Shown piece after piece: positions 54,694 through 63,983 of a stretch of 64,000 nucleotides of DNA. A program made the position numbers and the translations under genes. The DNA is taken from contig NZ_JACHVU010000003.1 of the NCBI RefSeq assembly GCF_014190915.1, positions 558,001 through 622,000 of the forward strand, given 5' to 3'. Source of the stretch: Mycolicibacterium iranicum (lineage in GTDB: Bacteria; Actinomycetota; Actinomycetes; Mycobacteriales; Mycobacteriaceae). How positions within the stretch are numbered: the first letter of the stretch is position 1; every line of letters starts with the position of its first letter. The notes under the pieces were generated by a model, which saw only the letters and a list, made by a program, of their open reading frames with translations, made no database searches and was not told the origin of the DNA.

Positions 54694-56253
54694 GTGCAGA
54701 CGACCGCCGACCTGCCTGCCGGGTCTTCGCGCGACCGCTCATCGCGACTCGTCACGACCTCGCGGGAGGACTTCCGGGCGCTGGCCGCCGAGCATCGCGT
54801 GGTGCCGGTGACCCGCAAGGTGCTCGCCGACAGCGAGACACCGCTGTCGGCGTATCGCAAGCTGGCGGCGAACCGTCCCGGAACGTTCCTCCTGGAGTCC
54901 GCCGAGAACGGCCGGTCCTGGTCGCGGTGGTCGTTCATCGGCGCAGGCGCGCCGTCGGCGCTGACCGTGCGTGACGGGGAAGCGGTGTGGCTGGGCGTCA
55001 TCCCGCAGGACGCCCCCGCCGGTGGGGATCCGTTGCACGCCCTGCGCGCCACCCTGGGCCTGCTGGAGACCGCCGCTCTGCCCGGGCTGCCGCCGCTGTC
55101 ATCCGGTTTGGTCGGCTTCTTCGCCTACGACATGGTTCGCCGACTGGAACGCCTGCCGGAGTTGACGGTCGACGACCTCGGCCTGCCCGACATGATGCTG
55201 CTGCTGGCCACCGACATCGCCGCGGTCGACCACCACGAGGGCACGATCACGCTGATCGCCAACGCGGTCAACTGGAACGGCACCGACGACCGTGTCGACT
55301 GGGCCTACGACGATGCGGTCGCGCGCCTGGACGTGATGACGGCTGCGCTGGCCGAACCGCTGACCTCGACCGTGGCGACGTTCAGCAGGCCCGCACCGGA
55401 GCATCGCTCGCAGCGCACCGTCGAGCAGTACACCGAGATCGTCGACAAACTCGTCCGCGACATCGAGGCCGGCGAGGCGTTCCAGGTGGTGCCCTCGCAG
55501 CGCTTCGAGATGGACACCGCCGCCGATCCGCTGGACGTCTACCGGATGCTGCGCGTCACGAACCCCAGCCCGTACATGTACCTGCTGAATGTGCCGGATC
55601 AGAGTGGGGGACTGGACTTCTCGATCGTCGGATCCAGCCCGGAAGCGCTCGTCACCGTCAAGGACGGACGGGCCACCACCCACCCGATCGCAGGGACCCG
55701 CTGGCGCGGGGACACCGAGGAGGAAGACCTCCTGCTCGAAAAAGAGCTTCAGGAGGACGAGAAGGAGCGCGCCGAGCATCTGATGCTGGTCGACCTCGGC
55801 CGAAACGATCTCGGGCGGGTCTGCCGGCCTGGGACGGTGAAGGTCGAGGACTACAGCCATATCGAGCGCTACAGCCACGTCATGCATCTGGTGTCGACGG
55901 TGACCGGCCTGCTCGCCGACGGCAAGACCGCGCTGGACGCAGTGACCGCGTGTTTCCCCGCGGGAACGCTGTCCGGGGCCCCGAAGGTGCGCGCCATGGA
56001 ACTCATCGAGGAGGTCGAGAAGACCCGGCGTGGCCTGTACGGCGGCGTGCTGGGTTACCTCGATTTCGCCGGCAATGCCGATTTCGCGATCGCGATCCGC
56101 ACCGCCCTGATGCGCGGCGGCACCGCTTATGTGCAGGCCGGGGGTGGCGTGGTCGCCGACTCCAACGGCCCCTACGAGTACAACGAGTCGGCCAACAAGG
56201 CCCGCGCGGTGCTGGCCGCGATCGCCGCGGCCGAGACGCTGAGGGAGCCGTGA
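54694..56253 (+). CDS. trpE: anthranilate synthase component I
   Basis: A 519-residue chorismate-utilising enzyme. The N-terminal [10 protein letters not shown] region is the tryptophan-feedback pocket (LLES motif in [10 protein letters not shown]). The catalytic half contains [37 protein letters not shown], and [15 protein letters not shown] near the C-terminus. The GTG lies six bases after GAGAAT (54682-54687), a possible -10. There is no room for an attenuator leader between it and bcp. It overlaps the next gene by four bases. Confidence 0.96.
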   Translation: MQTTADLPAGSSRDRSSRLVTTSREDFRALAAEHRVVPVTRKVLADSETPLSAYRKLAANRPGTFLLESAENGRSWSRWSFIGAGAPSALTVRDGEAVWLGVIPQDAPAGGDPLHALRATLGLLETAALPGLPPLSSGLVGFFAYDMVRRLERLPELTVDDLGLPDMMLLLATDIAAVDHHEGTITLIANAVNWNGTDDRVDWAYDDAVARLDVMTAALAEPLTSTVATFSRPAPEHRSQRTVEQYTEIVDKLVRDIEAGEAFQVVPSQRFEMDTAADPLDVYRMLRVTNPSPYMYLLNVPDQSGGLDFSIVGSSPEALVTVKDGRATTHPIAGTRWRGDTEEEDLLLEKELQEDEKERAEHLMLVDLGRNDLGRVCRPGTVKVEDYSHIERYSHVMHLVSTVTGLLADGKTALDAVTACFPAGTLSGAPKVRAMELIEEVEKTRRGLYGGVLGYLDFAGNADFAIAIRTALMRGGTAYVQAGGGVVADSNGPYEYNESANKARAVLAAIAAAETLREP

Positions 56254-56837
56254 TCCGGGTCGCGCAGCTGCTGCTGGTGCTCGCTGCGGCGGGCCTGTGG
56301 GGCGCGTCGCGGCTGACGTGGGTGGTGTTGGAAACCTCTGACGGGCTGGGGCTGCCCCGAACGGCGACGGTGAACGGCGCGACGTGGTCCTCGACGCTCA
56401 TCCCCACAGCGTTGTTGCTCCTGGCCGCGGCCGCTGCGGCGCTGGCAGTGCGCGGCTGGCCGCTGCGTGCCCTCGCCGTGCTCGTGGCGCTCGCCAGCGC
56501 AGGGCAGGGCTACACGGCCCTGAGCCTGTGGGTTATTCCGGACGTGGCCGCCTACGCCGCGCGGCAGGCCGACATCCCCGTGATGGACCTCGTCGGCAGT
56601 GGCCGCGAATATGCCGGGGCCGGGGTGACCGCGGTGGCGGCTGCGGTGACGCTGGTCGCGGCGGTGCTGATGATCCGTTCGGCGTCGAACACACGAGCCC
56701 TGCGGTACCGGCGCGGCCCCGCTGTGGAACCGGCGGACCCGGGCGTTGCCATGTCCGAGCGGATGATCTGGGATGCCCTCGACGAGGGCTCTGATCCCAC
56801 CCAAGACCCGGCCGACCCTGACAACAAGGGGCGGTGA
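56250..56837 (+). CDS. TIGR02234-type membrane protein of the trp operon
   Basis: A 195-residue membrane protein with four hydrophobic helices (about residues 5-20, 52-70, 73-92 and 122-142), the pattern of the actinobacterial Trp-region conserved membrane protein (Rv1610). One extracytoplasmic loop contains [22 protein letters not shown]. The C-terminal 50 residues are polar and acidic. GTG overlaps the trpE stop. Its conservation between trpE and trpC suggests a tryptophan-linked role, but none is proved. Confidence 0.85.
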   Translation: MIRVAQLLLVLAAAGLWGASRLTWVVLETSDGLGLPRTATVNGATWSSTLIPTALLLLAAAAAALAVRGWPLRALAVLVALASAGQGYTALSLWVIPDVAAYAARQADIPVMDLVGSGREYAGAGVTAVAAAVTLVAAVLMIRSASNTRALRYRRGPAVEPADPGVAMSERMIWDALDEGSDPTQDPADPDNKGR

Positions 56838-56909
56838 CGGAGCATGGCTCGGTGGCGACTACCCTTCGGTATGAATCGAACGGCCGTCAGGGGAAGGGAT
56901 ACGACGCCT

Positions 56910-57728
56910 ATGGGTTCGGCGACCGTCCTCGACTCCATCCTCGAGGGAGTGCGCGCTGACGTTGCCGCTCGCGAAGCCGTGGTCAGCCTGGCTGAGGTCA
57001 AGGAGCAGGCGCAGCGGGCACCAGCACCGCTCGACGTGATGGCTGCGCTGCGCGCGCCGGGCATCGCGGTGATCGCAGAGGTCAAACGCGCGAGCCCGTC
57101 GCGGGGTGAACTGGCGTCCATCGCCGACCCGGCGCAGCTCGCCCGGGCCTACCAAGACGGCGGGGCGCGCGTCATCAGCGTCCTGACCGAGCAGCGTCGC
57201 TTCAACGGCTCCCTCGACGATCTCGACGCCGTACGCGCCGCAGTGTCGATCCCGGTGTTGCGCAAAGACTTCATCGTTCGGCCGTATCAGATCCACGAGG
57301 CGCGCGCCCACGGCGCCGACCTGCTGCTGCTGATCGTGGCGGCCCTCGAACAACCGGCGCTGGAGTCGCTGCTGGAGCGCACCGAGTCGCTGGGCATGAC
57401 CGCTCTGGTCGAGGTGCACACCGAGGAGGAAGCGGACCGCGCCTTGCAGGCCGGTGCGTCGCTGATCGGAGTGAATGCGCGCAACCTCAAGACCCTCGAG
57501 GTCGACAGGGACTGCTTTGCGCGCATCGCGCCGGGACTGCCCAGCAAGGTCATCAAGATCGCTGAATCGGGGGTGCGCGGAACTGCCGATCTGCTCGCCT
57601 ACGCCGGAGCCGGGGCCGACGGCGTGCTCGTCGGTGAAGGCCTGGTCACGAGCGGTGACCCCCGAAGCGCCGTCGCCGACCTGGTGACCGCCGGCACCCA
57701 CCCGTCGTGCCCGAAACCTGCGCGTTAA
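56910..57728 (+). CDS. trpC: indole-3-glycerol phosphate synthase
   Basis: A 272-residue barrel enzyme. [12 protein letters not shown] carries the catalytic lysine and substrate loop. [39 protein letters not shown] and IAESGVRG follow. ATG at 56910 is chosen because it gives the same length as the M. tuberculosis enzyme and a purine-rich stretch GGGAAGGG lies about ten bases upstream; the open frame extending to 56844 is rejected. The 72-base gap before it may hold a secondary promoter (TATGAAT near 56869). Confidence 0.95.
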   Translation: MGSATVLDSILEGVRADVAAREAVVSLAEVKEQAQRAPAPLDVMAALRAPGIAVIAEVKRASPSRGELASIADPAQLARAYQDGGARVISVLTEQRRFNGSLDDLDAVRAAVSIPVLRKDFIVRPYQIHEARAHGADLLLLIVAALEQPALESLLERTESLGMTALVEVHTEEEADRALQAGASLIGVNARNLKTLEVDRDCFARIAPGLPSKVIKIAESGVRGTADLLAYAGAGADGVLVGEGLVTSGDPRSAVADLVTAGTHPSCPKPAR

Positions 57729-58991
57729 GTGGTTGATTTCGCCGCTCCCGATCTGCCTCGCGCCAGCGCGGCGGTCGCCGAGCCCACCCCGCACGATCCC
57801 GATGCGCGAGGCCATTTCGGCGTCTACGGCGGGCGGTTGGTCCCCGAGGCGTTGATGGCGGTGATCGAGGAGGTCACGGCCGCCTACGAGAAGGCTCGGG
57901 GTGATCAGGCGTTCCTCGACGAACTCGACCGGCTACAGCGCCACTACACCGGTCGCCCGTCTCCGATGTACGAAGCCGAGCGGCTCAGCGAGCACGCCGG
58001 TGGTGCGCGGATCTTCTTGAAGCGGGAAGACCTCAACCACACGGGATCTCACAAGATCAACAACGTTCTGGGCCAGGCGCTTCTGGCCAAGCAGATGGGC
58101 AAGACCCGGGTGATCGCCGAGACCGGCGCCGGCCAGCACGGGGTCGCGACGGCGACGGCGTGCGCATTGCTCGGGTTGGAATGCGTCATCTACATGGGTG
58201 CGGTGGACACTGCGCGCCAAGCGCTCAACGTTGCGCGGATGCGACTTCTGGGCGCTTCGGTGGTGGCGGTGGAGTCCGGCTCCAAGACGCTCAAGGACGC
58301 GATCAACGAGACCTTCCGCGACTGGGTGAGCAACGCGGACAACACGTATTACTGCTTCGGCACCGCGGCCGGGCCTCATCCGTTCCCGATGATGGTGCGC
58401 GACTTCCAACGGGTGATCGGCCTGGAGGCCAGGGCCCAGATGCTCGACCAGGCGGGCCGGTTGCCTGATGCCGTTGTGGCGTGTGTCGGTGGTGGCTCGA
58501 ACGCGATCGGCATCTTCCATGCCTTCATCGACGACCCGGACGTGAGCCTGATCGGATACGAAGCGGCGGGCGACGGTGTCGAAACGGGCCGCCACGCAGC
58601 GACCTTCACGGGCGGATCGCCCGGCGCGTTCCAGGGATCTTTCTCGTACCTGCTGCAGGACGAGGACGGCCAGACCATCGAATCGCATTCCATCTCAGCC
58701 GGTTTGGACTACCCGGGGGTGGGCCCTGAGCATGCCCTGCTCAAAGACGTGGGTCGCGCCCGCTACCTGCCCATCACCGACACCGAAGCGATGGAAGCGC
58801 TGTCTCTGTTGAGTCGCACCGAAGGCATCATCCCGGCCATCGAGTCGGCGCATGCGATCGCCGGTGCGCTCCAGCTGGGTGAGCAACTCGGTGCGGGATC
58901 GATCATCCTGGTGAACGTGTCAGGCCGCGGTGACAAGGACGTCGAGACGGCGGCCAATTGGTTCGGTCTGTTGGAGGACGGGGCGAGATGA
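57729..58991 (+). CDS. trpB: tryptophan synthase beta chain
   Basis: A 420-residue PLP enzyme that joins indole and serine. The Schiff-base lysine is K109 in [23 protein letters not shown] is the catalytic loop with the glutamate, and [10 protein letters not shown] binds the cofactor phosphate. The GTG follows the trpC stop with no gap. It overlaps trpA by four bases. Confidence 0.97.
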   Translation: MVDFAAPDLPRASAAVAEPTPHDPDARGHFGVYGGRLVPEALMAVIEEVTAAYEKARGDQAFLDELDRLQRHYTGRPSPMYEAERLSEHAGGARIFLKREDLNHTGSHKINNVLGQALLAKQMGKTRVIAETGAGQHGVATATACALLGLECVIYMGAVDTARQALNVARMRLLGASVVAVESGSKTLKDAINETFRDWVSNADNTYYCFGTAAGPHPFPMMVRDFQRVIGLEARAQMLDQAGRLPDAVVACVGGGSNAIGIFHAFIDDPDVSLIGYEAAGDGVETGRHAATFTGGSPGAFQGSFSYLLQDEDGQTIESHSISAGLDYPGVGPEHALLKDVGRARYLPITDTEAMEALSLLSRTEGIIPAIESAHAIAGALQLGEQLGAGSIILVNVSGRGDKDVETAANWFGLLEDGAR

Positions 58992-59776
58992 GTCGGCTTG
59001 CTGGCTTGTTCGACTCGTGCCGCGCCGAGGGCCGGGCGGCGTTGATCGGTTACCTGCCGACGGGCTTCCCGGACGTGGACGCTTCGATCGACGCGATGGT
59101 CGCCCTGGTCGAATCAGGATGCGACATCATCGAAGTCGGTATCGCGTACTCCGACCCCGGCATGGACGGGCCGACGATCGCCGCCGCGACCGAGGTGGCC
59201 CTTCGCGGTGGGGTCCGGGTGTACGACGCATTGCGTGCAGTGGAGGCGATCACCGCCGCCGGTGGTAGTGCTGTGGTCATGACCTATTGGAACCCGGTGC
59301 TGCGCAAGGGTGTTGACACATTCGCCCGCGATCTGGCCTCAGCCGGGGGGCTCGGTCTGATCACTCCCGACCTCATTCCCGACGAGGCCGATGAGTGGTT
59401 CGCCGCGTCGGAGGCCAACGACCTCGACAGGATCTTTCTGGTGGCGCCGTCTTCGACCCCCGAGCGGCTCAACGAGACGGTCCAGGCGTCGCGCGGGTTC
59501 GTGTACGCCGCGTCCACGATGGGCGTCACCGGTGCCCGCGACGCGGTGTCGAATGCCGCGCCCGAACTCGTGAGCCGGGTGAAGGCCATCTCGGACATTC
59601 CGGTAGGCGTCGGTCTGGGCGTGCGGTCGCGCGAGCAGGCTGCCGAGATCGGGGCCTTCGCCGACGGCGTCATCGTCGGTTCGGCGCTGGTGTCGGCGTT
59701 GAAGGAGGGCATCCCGGCGGTGCGCTCGCTGACCGAAGAACTTGCAGACGGGGTAAGGCAGAGGATTACTGCGTGA
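58988..59776 (+). CDS. trpA: tryptophan synthase alpha chain
   Basis: A 262-residue barrel that cleaves indole glycerol phosphate. The catalytic glutamate and aspartate are in [44 protein letters not shown] and [15 protein letters not shown] are typical. ATG at 58988 overlaps the trpB stop (ATGA). Its stop overlaps the lgt GTG, so Lgt is translated in series with the trp genes. Confidence 0.97.
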   Translation: MSRLAGLFDSCRAEGRAALIGYLPTGFPDVDASIDAMVALVESGCDIIEVGIAYSDPGMDGPTIAAATEVALRGGVRVYDALRAVEAITAAGGSAVVMTYWNPVLRKGVDTFARDLASAGGLGLITPDLIPDEADEWFAASEANDLDRIFLVAPSSTPERLNETVQASRGFVYAASTMGVTGARDAVSNAAPELVSRVKAISDIPVGVGLGVRSREQAAEIGAFADGVIVGSALVSALKEGIPAVRSLTEELADGVRQRITA

Positions 59777-62574
59777 CGACGACGGTTCTGGCGTACATCC
59801 CGAGCCCAGCTCAGGGCGTCTGGCACCTCTTCGGCCTCCCGATTCGCGCATACGCGCTGTGCATCATCGCCGGCATCATCGCCGCGTTGGTCATCGGTGA
59901 CCGGCGCTGGGTGGCCCGCGGCGGAGAGCCCGGCGTCATCTACGACGTGGCGCTGTGGGCGGTGCCGTTCGGGCTCGTCGGCGGCCGGCTGTACCACGTC
60001 CTGACCGACTGGCCGACCTACTTCGGTGAGGACGGCAAGGGTCTCGGAGCTGCGCTGAGAATCTGGGACGGCGGCCTCGGGATCTGGGGTGCGGTCGCGC
60101 TCGGCGCCATCGGGGCTTGGATCGCGTGCCGACGCCGCGGAATTCCGCTGCCCGCGTTCGGCGACGCCATCGCGCCCGGAATCGTTCTGGCACAGGCGAT
60201 CGGGCGCCTGGGGAACTACTTCAACCAGGAACTCTACGGTCGGACGACGACGGTCCCGTGGGGCCTCGAGGTGTACGAGCGCCGCAACGCCGCCGGCGTG
60301 CTCGATTCCCTCAACGGTGTGTCCACCGGTGAACTCATCGCCGTCGTCCACCCGACATTCCTCTACGAACTGCTGTGGAACCTGCTTGTTTTCGCGCTGC
60401 TGATCCTCGTGGACCGCCGGTTCAAGATCGGTCACGGCCGGCTGTTCGCCCTGTACGTCGCGGCGTACTGCGTCGGGCGGTTCTGGATCGAGCTGATGCG
60501 CAGCGACACCGCGACCCTGCTCGCAGGCATCCGTATCAACACCTTCACGTCGACGTTCGTCTTCATCGGCGCCGTGGTGTACATCATGGTGGCCCCGAGA
60601 GGCCGCGAGGATCCGGACAGCCTGCGGGGCAACGAGGAGTCCGACGTCGAGGAACTCGCCAAGGAGGTCGCGGTCGCGTCTGCTGTCGGCGTCGTCGCGG
60701 CGGCCACGGTCGCCGACCGGGAGGACGCCCGGAACGACGCTGACGACGACGATCAGGACGGCAAGGCCGACACCGAGGTCATTCCGGACACAGGCGGTCT
60801 CGGCTCGGTGGAGGGCGACGACGCTGTGGTGGCCGCTGAGGGCGCCCCGGCAGCGCACGACGCCGCCGTCGAAGGAGCCGCCGAGGCGGAGGCGCTCGCT
60901 GCCCAGCTCGACGTATCCGTTGACGAAGACGACGACCGCAGCGCAGAACTCATCGAAGCTGACGGGGAGACGACCGCCCCGCCGTTGCCGGAAGAGTCCG
61001 GTGGGCTCGGCGCGGTCGAGGGCGACGAGGCCGCCGAAGCCGCCGCCGGCGCCCCGGCCGCGCGCGCAGCGGTCACCGCTGAGGACGAATCCGAGGGTCT
61101 GGGTTCGGTCGACGGTGATGAGGTCGTCGAGGCTGTCGGAGATGCCGGCGAGGCGCATGAGTCGGCTGTCGCGGGTGAAGCTTCCGCCGACGAGTTGGTG
61201 GGCGACGTTGAGGCTGAGGACCTGGCGGCTGAGGGCGATCGGGGCGCGGTGACCGCATCCGACGGTTTGGGCTCGGTTGACGGTGACGAGGTCTCCGAGG
61301 CTGTCGGAGATGCCGGCGAGGCGCATGAGTCGGCTGTCGCGGGTGAAGCTTCCGCCGAAGAGTTGGTGGCTGTTGCGCAGGTGGCAACGACGCCGGCAGA
61401 GCCGTCAGAACCCGGCTCCGAACCTGCTGACGTCGGTGACGCGGAGGAACTGACCGCCGTCGCGCAGGTCGCTGCCGAAAATTCTGACGACACCGAGGAT
61501 GAGACACCCGGCGACGTCGAAACACCTTCCGAGCCTGACGGCTTGGGTTCGGTCGAGGGCGATGAGGTCGTCGGTGCGGTTGAGGATGCGTCGGAGGCGC
61601 ACGACGTGGCCGTGGAGGGGGAGGCGTCGGCGGAGGAGTTGGCTGCTGATGTTGCCGAGGTCGATGCCGAGAGCGTGACCGGTTCCGAGGTCGACTCGGA
61701 CGGCGCGGCGGAGGCGGACGCGGGTTCTGTTTCGGAGTCTGACGGCTTGGGTTCGGTCGAGGGCGATGAGGTCGTCGGTGCGGTTGAGGATGCGTCGGAG
61801 GCGCACGACGTGGCCGTGGAAGGGGAGGCGTCGGCGGAGGAGTTGGCTGCTGACGTAGGCGAGGTTGACGCCGAGAGCGTGACCGGTTCCGAGGCCGATG
61901 CGGACGGCGCGTCTGAGTTCGACGCCGGCTCTACTCCCGACGCCGACGGCTTGGGTTCGGTCGACTCGGATGAGGTCGTCGGTGCGGTTGAGGATGCGTC
62001 GGAGGCGCACGAATCGGCCGTCGAGGGTGAGGCGTCGGCGGAGGAGTTGGCTGCTGACGTAGGCGAGGTTGTTGCCGAGAGCCTGAGCGGTTCCGAGGCC
62101 GACTTGAACAACGCTTCGGAGGCTGACGCGGGTTCTGCGCCCGGCAGCGACGGCTTGGGTTCGGTCGACTCGGATGAGGTAGCTGAAGCTGCCAAGGACG
62201 CCTCGGACGCCCACGAATCGGCCGTCGAGGGTGAGGCTGCGGCAGAGGAGTTGGCTGCTGATGTGGCCGAAGTTGATGCCGAAAGCCTGAGGGGTTCCGA
62301 GGCCGACGCTGGTTCTACTCCCGACTCCGACGGATTGGGTTCCGTCGAGGGCGATGAGGTAGCTGAAGCTGCCAAGGACGCCTCGGACGCCCACGAATCG
62401 GCCGTCGAGGGTGAGGCCGCGGCAGAGGCGCTGGCCGCCCAGGACGACACGACGGCGGCAGACGACGCTCGCTCACCGAGTGCCCCGCTGGCGACGAGTT
62501 GGCCATCCCGGGCGCAGCAGTCCAAATTGGGTGGCACGGTGCGGGACTGGCTCCGCCGTCGAAGGAACCGCTGA
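59773..62574 (+). CDS. lgt: prolipoprotein diacylglyceryl transferase with a giant repeat-bearing tail
   Basis: A 933-residue protein. Residues 1 to about 275 are a complete seven-helix Lgt: FGLPIRAYALCIIAG at the start, GRLYHVLTDW, and the signature GRLGNYFNQELYG with R145 and E153 in the places of the essential E. coli R143 and E151, then HPTFLYELLWNL. It transfers diacylglycerol from phosphatidylglycerol to the lipobox cysteine. Residues 276-933 are an acidic Ala/Glu/Asp/Ser/Val-rich cytosolic tail with nine copies of a block starting GLGSV, ending in a basic patch (TVRDWLRRRRNR). E. coli Lgt has 291 residues and M. tuberculosis Lgt about 468. GTG overlaps the trpA stop. Confidence 0.95.
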   Translation: MTTTVLAYIPSPAQGVWHLFGLPIRAYALCIIAGIIAALVIGDRRWVARGGEPGVIYDVALWAVPFGLVGGRLYHVLTDWPTYFGEDGKGLGAALRIWDGGLGIWGAVALGAIGAWIACRRRGIPLPAFGDAIAPGIVLAQAIGRLGNYFNQELYGRTTTVPWGLEVYERRNAAGVLDSLNGVSTGELIAVVHPTFLYELLWNLLVFALLILVDRRFKIGHGRLFALYVAAYCVGRFWIELMRSDTATLLAGIRINTFTSTFVFIGAVVYIMVAPRGREDPDSLRGNEESDVEELAKEVAVASAVGVVAAATVADREDARNDADDDDQDGKADTEVIPDTGGLGSVEGDDAVVAAEGAPAAHDAAVEGAAEAEALAAQLDVSVDEDDDRSAELIEADGETTAPPLPEESGGLGAVEGDEAAEAAAGAPAARAAVTAEDESEGLGSVDGDEVVEAVGDAGEAHESAVAGEASADELVGDVEAEDLAAEGDRGAVTASDGLGSVDGDEVSEAVGDAGEAHESAVAGEASAEELVAVAQVATTPAEPSEPGSEPADVGDAEELTAVAQVAAENSDDTEDETPGDVETPSEPDGLGSVEGDEVVGAVEDASEAHDVAVEGEASAEELAADVAEVDAESVTGSEVDSDGAAEADAGSVSESDGLGSVEGDEVVGAVEDASEAHDVAVEGEASAEELAADVGEVDAESVTGSEADADGASEFDAGSTPDADGLGSVDSDEVVGAVEDASEAHESAVEGEASAEELAADVGEVVAESLSGSEADLNNASEADAGSAPGSDGLGSVDSDEVAEAAKDASDAHESAVEGEAAAEELAADVAEVDAESLRGSEADAGSTPDSDGLGSVEGDEVAEAAKDASDAHESAVEGEAAAEALAAQDDTTAADDARSPSAPLATSWPSRAQQSKLGGTVRDWLRRRRNR
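60796..62442 (+). repeat. nine-copy repeat array inside the lgt tail
   Basis: Blocks beginning G-L-G-(S/A)-V start at 60796, 61003, 61096, 61264, 61540, 61744, 61948, 62152 and 62332. The conserved part is about 38 residues: GLGSVEGDEVVGAVEDASEA, then a histidine/acidic stretch and a SAEELAADV-type end. Copies 5 to 8 have an exact 204-base period (68 codons); the last step is 180 bases. Copies 5/6, 3/4 and 8/9 are nearly identical pairs in DNA (for example 63 and 65 bases without a mismatch in 3/4 and 8/9). Copies 1 and 2 are the most diverged. Confidence 0.95.
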
Positions 62575-62711
62575 CCCGTCCCGCGCGGGTTCCGGCGGCG
62601 CTGAATCGTCGCGGGTTGTCGCTCAGCCGCAGCTGCAGCAACCCACAGATTCTCCTCAGCTACTGCGCCGTCGGCGGCATTACCGTCTCCCCCAGGGAGG
62701 AGGACGAGTAG

Positions 62712-62921
62712 GTGCCGTATCAGATCAAAGTATTGAGTTACGTATCCGCGCTGTTCGTAGTGGTCGCGGGCGGGCTTCTGGGAGCCTGGGCGTACATGGA
62801 GCTGGAACACAGGCACGAGCAGGAGCGCCTGCTCGACTGTATCCGCAGCGAAAGTGTCGACGAGGGCGACGAACCCGCGATGCGCGTCGTCGAAACCAGC
62901 ATCCTGCAGTGTCAGGACTGA
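62712..62921 (+). CDS. small single-helix membrane protein, 69 residues
   Basis: GTG start with a strong ribosome-binding site, GGGAGGAGGA at 62695-62704, seven bases upstream. One N-terminal membrane helix (VSALFVVVAGGLLGAWAYM) is followed by a charged 45-residue part with two cysteines (LLDCIRSES and the end ILQCQD). It lies 137 bases after lgt, with a TACCGT -10-like box at 62681-62686. It may correspond to a small conserved gene after lgt, but I do not recognise a family. Confidence 0.6.
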   Translation: MPYQIKVLSYVSALFVVVAGGLLGAWAYMELEHRHEQERLLDCIRSESVDEGDEPAMRVVETSILQCQD

Positions 62922-63145
62922 GTGCCCGCGCGAGCCGGCTGGCGCTCGACCCACTCCGGCCGACCTGCGCCTCGTCAGGACAGCCCAGTCATTGCGATGA
63001 CCCGTGCGCAGGTGATTGCGCCTCCGCGTAGACCCACAGGTCCGCACGGCACAGAGTCGATGAACCGAAGGGATCTGCCAGCGGTGATTCTTAGGTCGAC
63101 CCTCGACCCTTCTGGCCAAGGGCCCGTTCTGGCATGCTGGTGATC
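62922..63145. other. 224-base non-coding gap
   Basis: I see no convincing gene here. A 73-codon open frame exists on the plus strand but has proline/arginine-rich, non-protein-like content and no ribosome-binding site. The 3' end contains CATGCT (63133-63138), seven bases before the ATG of the TM2 gene, a plausible -10 box giving a leaderless mRNA. Confidence 0.5.
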
Positions 63146-63580
63146 ATGACCGAGCCCCCGTTCAGTGGTAACGAAGGCGCACAGCAGTTTCCGCCTCCGC
63201 CGCAACAACCGGGCTACATGCCACCCGGCCCGCAATACTCTCCGCCGCCGCCAGGCGCCTACCCGCCGCCCGCTGGTGGCGGCTATCCAGGCGCCTACAT
63301 GGATCCGATGGCGCCCTACGGCCGCCATCCCGTGACGGGGGAGCCGTTCTCCGAGAAGTCGAAGGTGGTCGCGGGACTGCTGCAGCTCCTCGGCCTGTTC
63401 GGCCTCGTCGGCATCGGACGCATCTACATGGGCTACACCAAACTGGGTGTCATCCAGCTCATCGTCGGCATCGTCACGTGCACGCTCGGCGCCATCATCT
63501 GGGGAATCATCGACGCGGTGCTGATCCTCACCGACAAGGTGCGCGACCCCGAGGGCCGTCCGTTGCGCGATGGAACCTAG
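63146..63580 (+). CDS. TM2-domain membrane protein with proline-rich N-terminus
   Basis: A 144-residue protein. Residues 1 to about 65 are proline-, glycine- and tyrosine-rich (QQFPPPPQQPGYMPPGPQ) and probably disordered in the cytosol. The C-terminal part is a TM2 domain: two helices with the hallmark FGLVGIGRIYMGYTKLGVIQLIVG and a short polar link with IWGIIDAVLIL. ATG at 63146 (MTEPPFSG) is preferred over the upstream start for its promoter spacing. It overlaps the following gene by 11 bases. TM2 proteins are of unknown function. The position fits the genes between lgt and pykA in mycobacteria. Confidence 0.88.
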   Translation: MTEPPFSGNEGAQQFPPPPQQPGYMPPGPQYSPPPPGAYPPPAGGGYPGAYMDPMAPYGRHPVTGEPFSEKSKVVAGLLQLLGLFGLVGIGRIYMGYTKLGVIQLIVGIVTCTLGAIIWGIIDAVLILTDKVRDPEGRPLRDGT

Positions 63581-63983
63581 CGCGACTCCGAGCAACCGCA
63601 CGACACTGTGGGTCGGGCTCGGCGGCGGCGCCCTGGTCGCCGGTGCCCTCACCTACATCGGTGTCGGCGACCCGCACAGTCCGGGCTTTCTGTTCCCGCC
63701 GTGCCCCTTTCACGAATTGACCGGATGGTTCTGTCCTGCATGCGGCGGCATGCGCATGACGCACGACATCCTGCACGGCGATTTCGCCGCCGCATTCACC
63801 GACAACGCTTTTGCGCTGATCGGTCTACCCCTGGTGTTGGTGTGGGTGCTGGTGCGGCGCAAGCAGTCCGCGCCGGTGCTCACGATGCCGTTCTACGCCG
63901 CCGTCGTGATCGGCGCTTTGGCGTGGACGGTCCTGCGCAACATACCCGGGTTTCCGCTGGTCCCGAGCGTGCTCGACGGGTGA
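63570..63983 (+). CDS. DUF2752 membrane protein
   Basis: A 137-residue membrane protein with three hydrophobic helices and the diagnostic cysteine motif of DUF2752: PPCPFHELTGWFCPACGGMRMTHDILHGDF. The clustered cysteines and histidine could bind a metal or take part in thiol chemistry at the membrane. ATG lies inside the end of the TM2 gene, so the two are co-translated. Function unknown. Confidence 0.88.
   Translation: MEPSATPSNRTTLWVGLGGGALVAGALTYIGVGDPHSPGFLFPPCPFHELTGWFCPACGGMRMTHDILHGDFAAAFTDNAFALIGLPLVLVWVLVRRKQSAPVLTMPFYAAVVIGALAWTVLRNIPGFPLVPSVLDG

Noticed and set aside
61405..62394. Second minus-strand frame within the lgt repeats (329 codons)
   Set aside because: Only reflects the periodic DNA; no ribosome-binding site, promoter or known domain.
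60796..62442. Possible CRISPR array or DNA-level element in the lgt repeats
   Set aside because: The repeats are over 100 bases long, keep reading frame, and the intervening parts are also repeated, so this is a coding repeat array.
62499..62711. 70-codon open frame overlapping the end of lgt
   Set aside because: It starts inside lgt out of frame and contains the ribosome-binding site of the next gene; no family resemblance.
60753..63119. Repeat-containing open frame of 788 codons on the minus strand opposite the lgt tail
   Set aside because: It mirrors the lgt repeats (serine/alanine/threonine-rich) and runs through the following small gene. The plus-strand frame is continuous with a proven Lgt domain and overlaps trpA in the usual operon fashion.
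62922..63143. 73-codon open frame after the small membrane-protein gene
   Set aside because: No ribosome-binding site, unlikely composition, and it covers the promoter of the TM2 gene.
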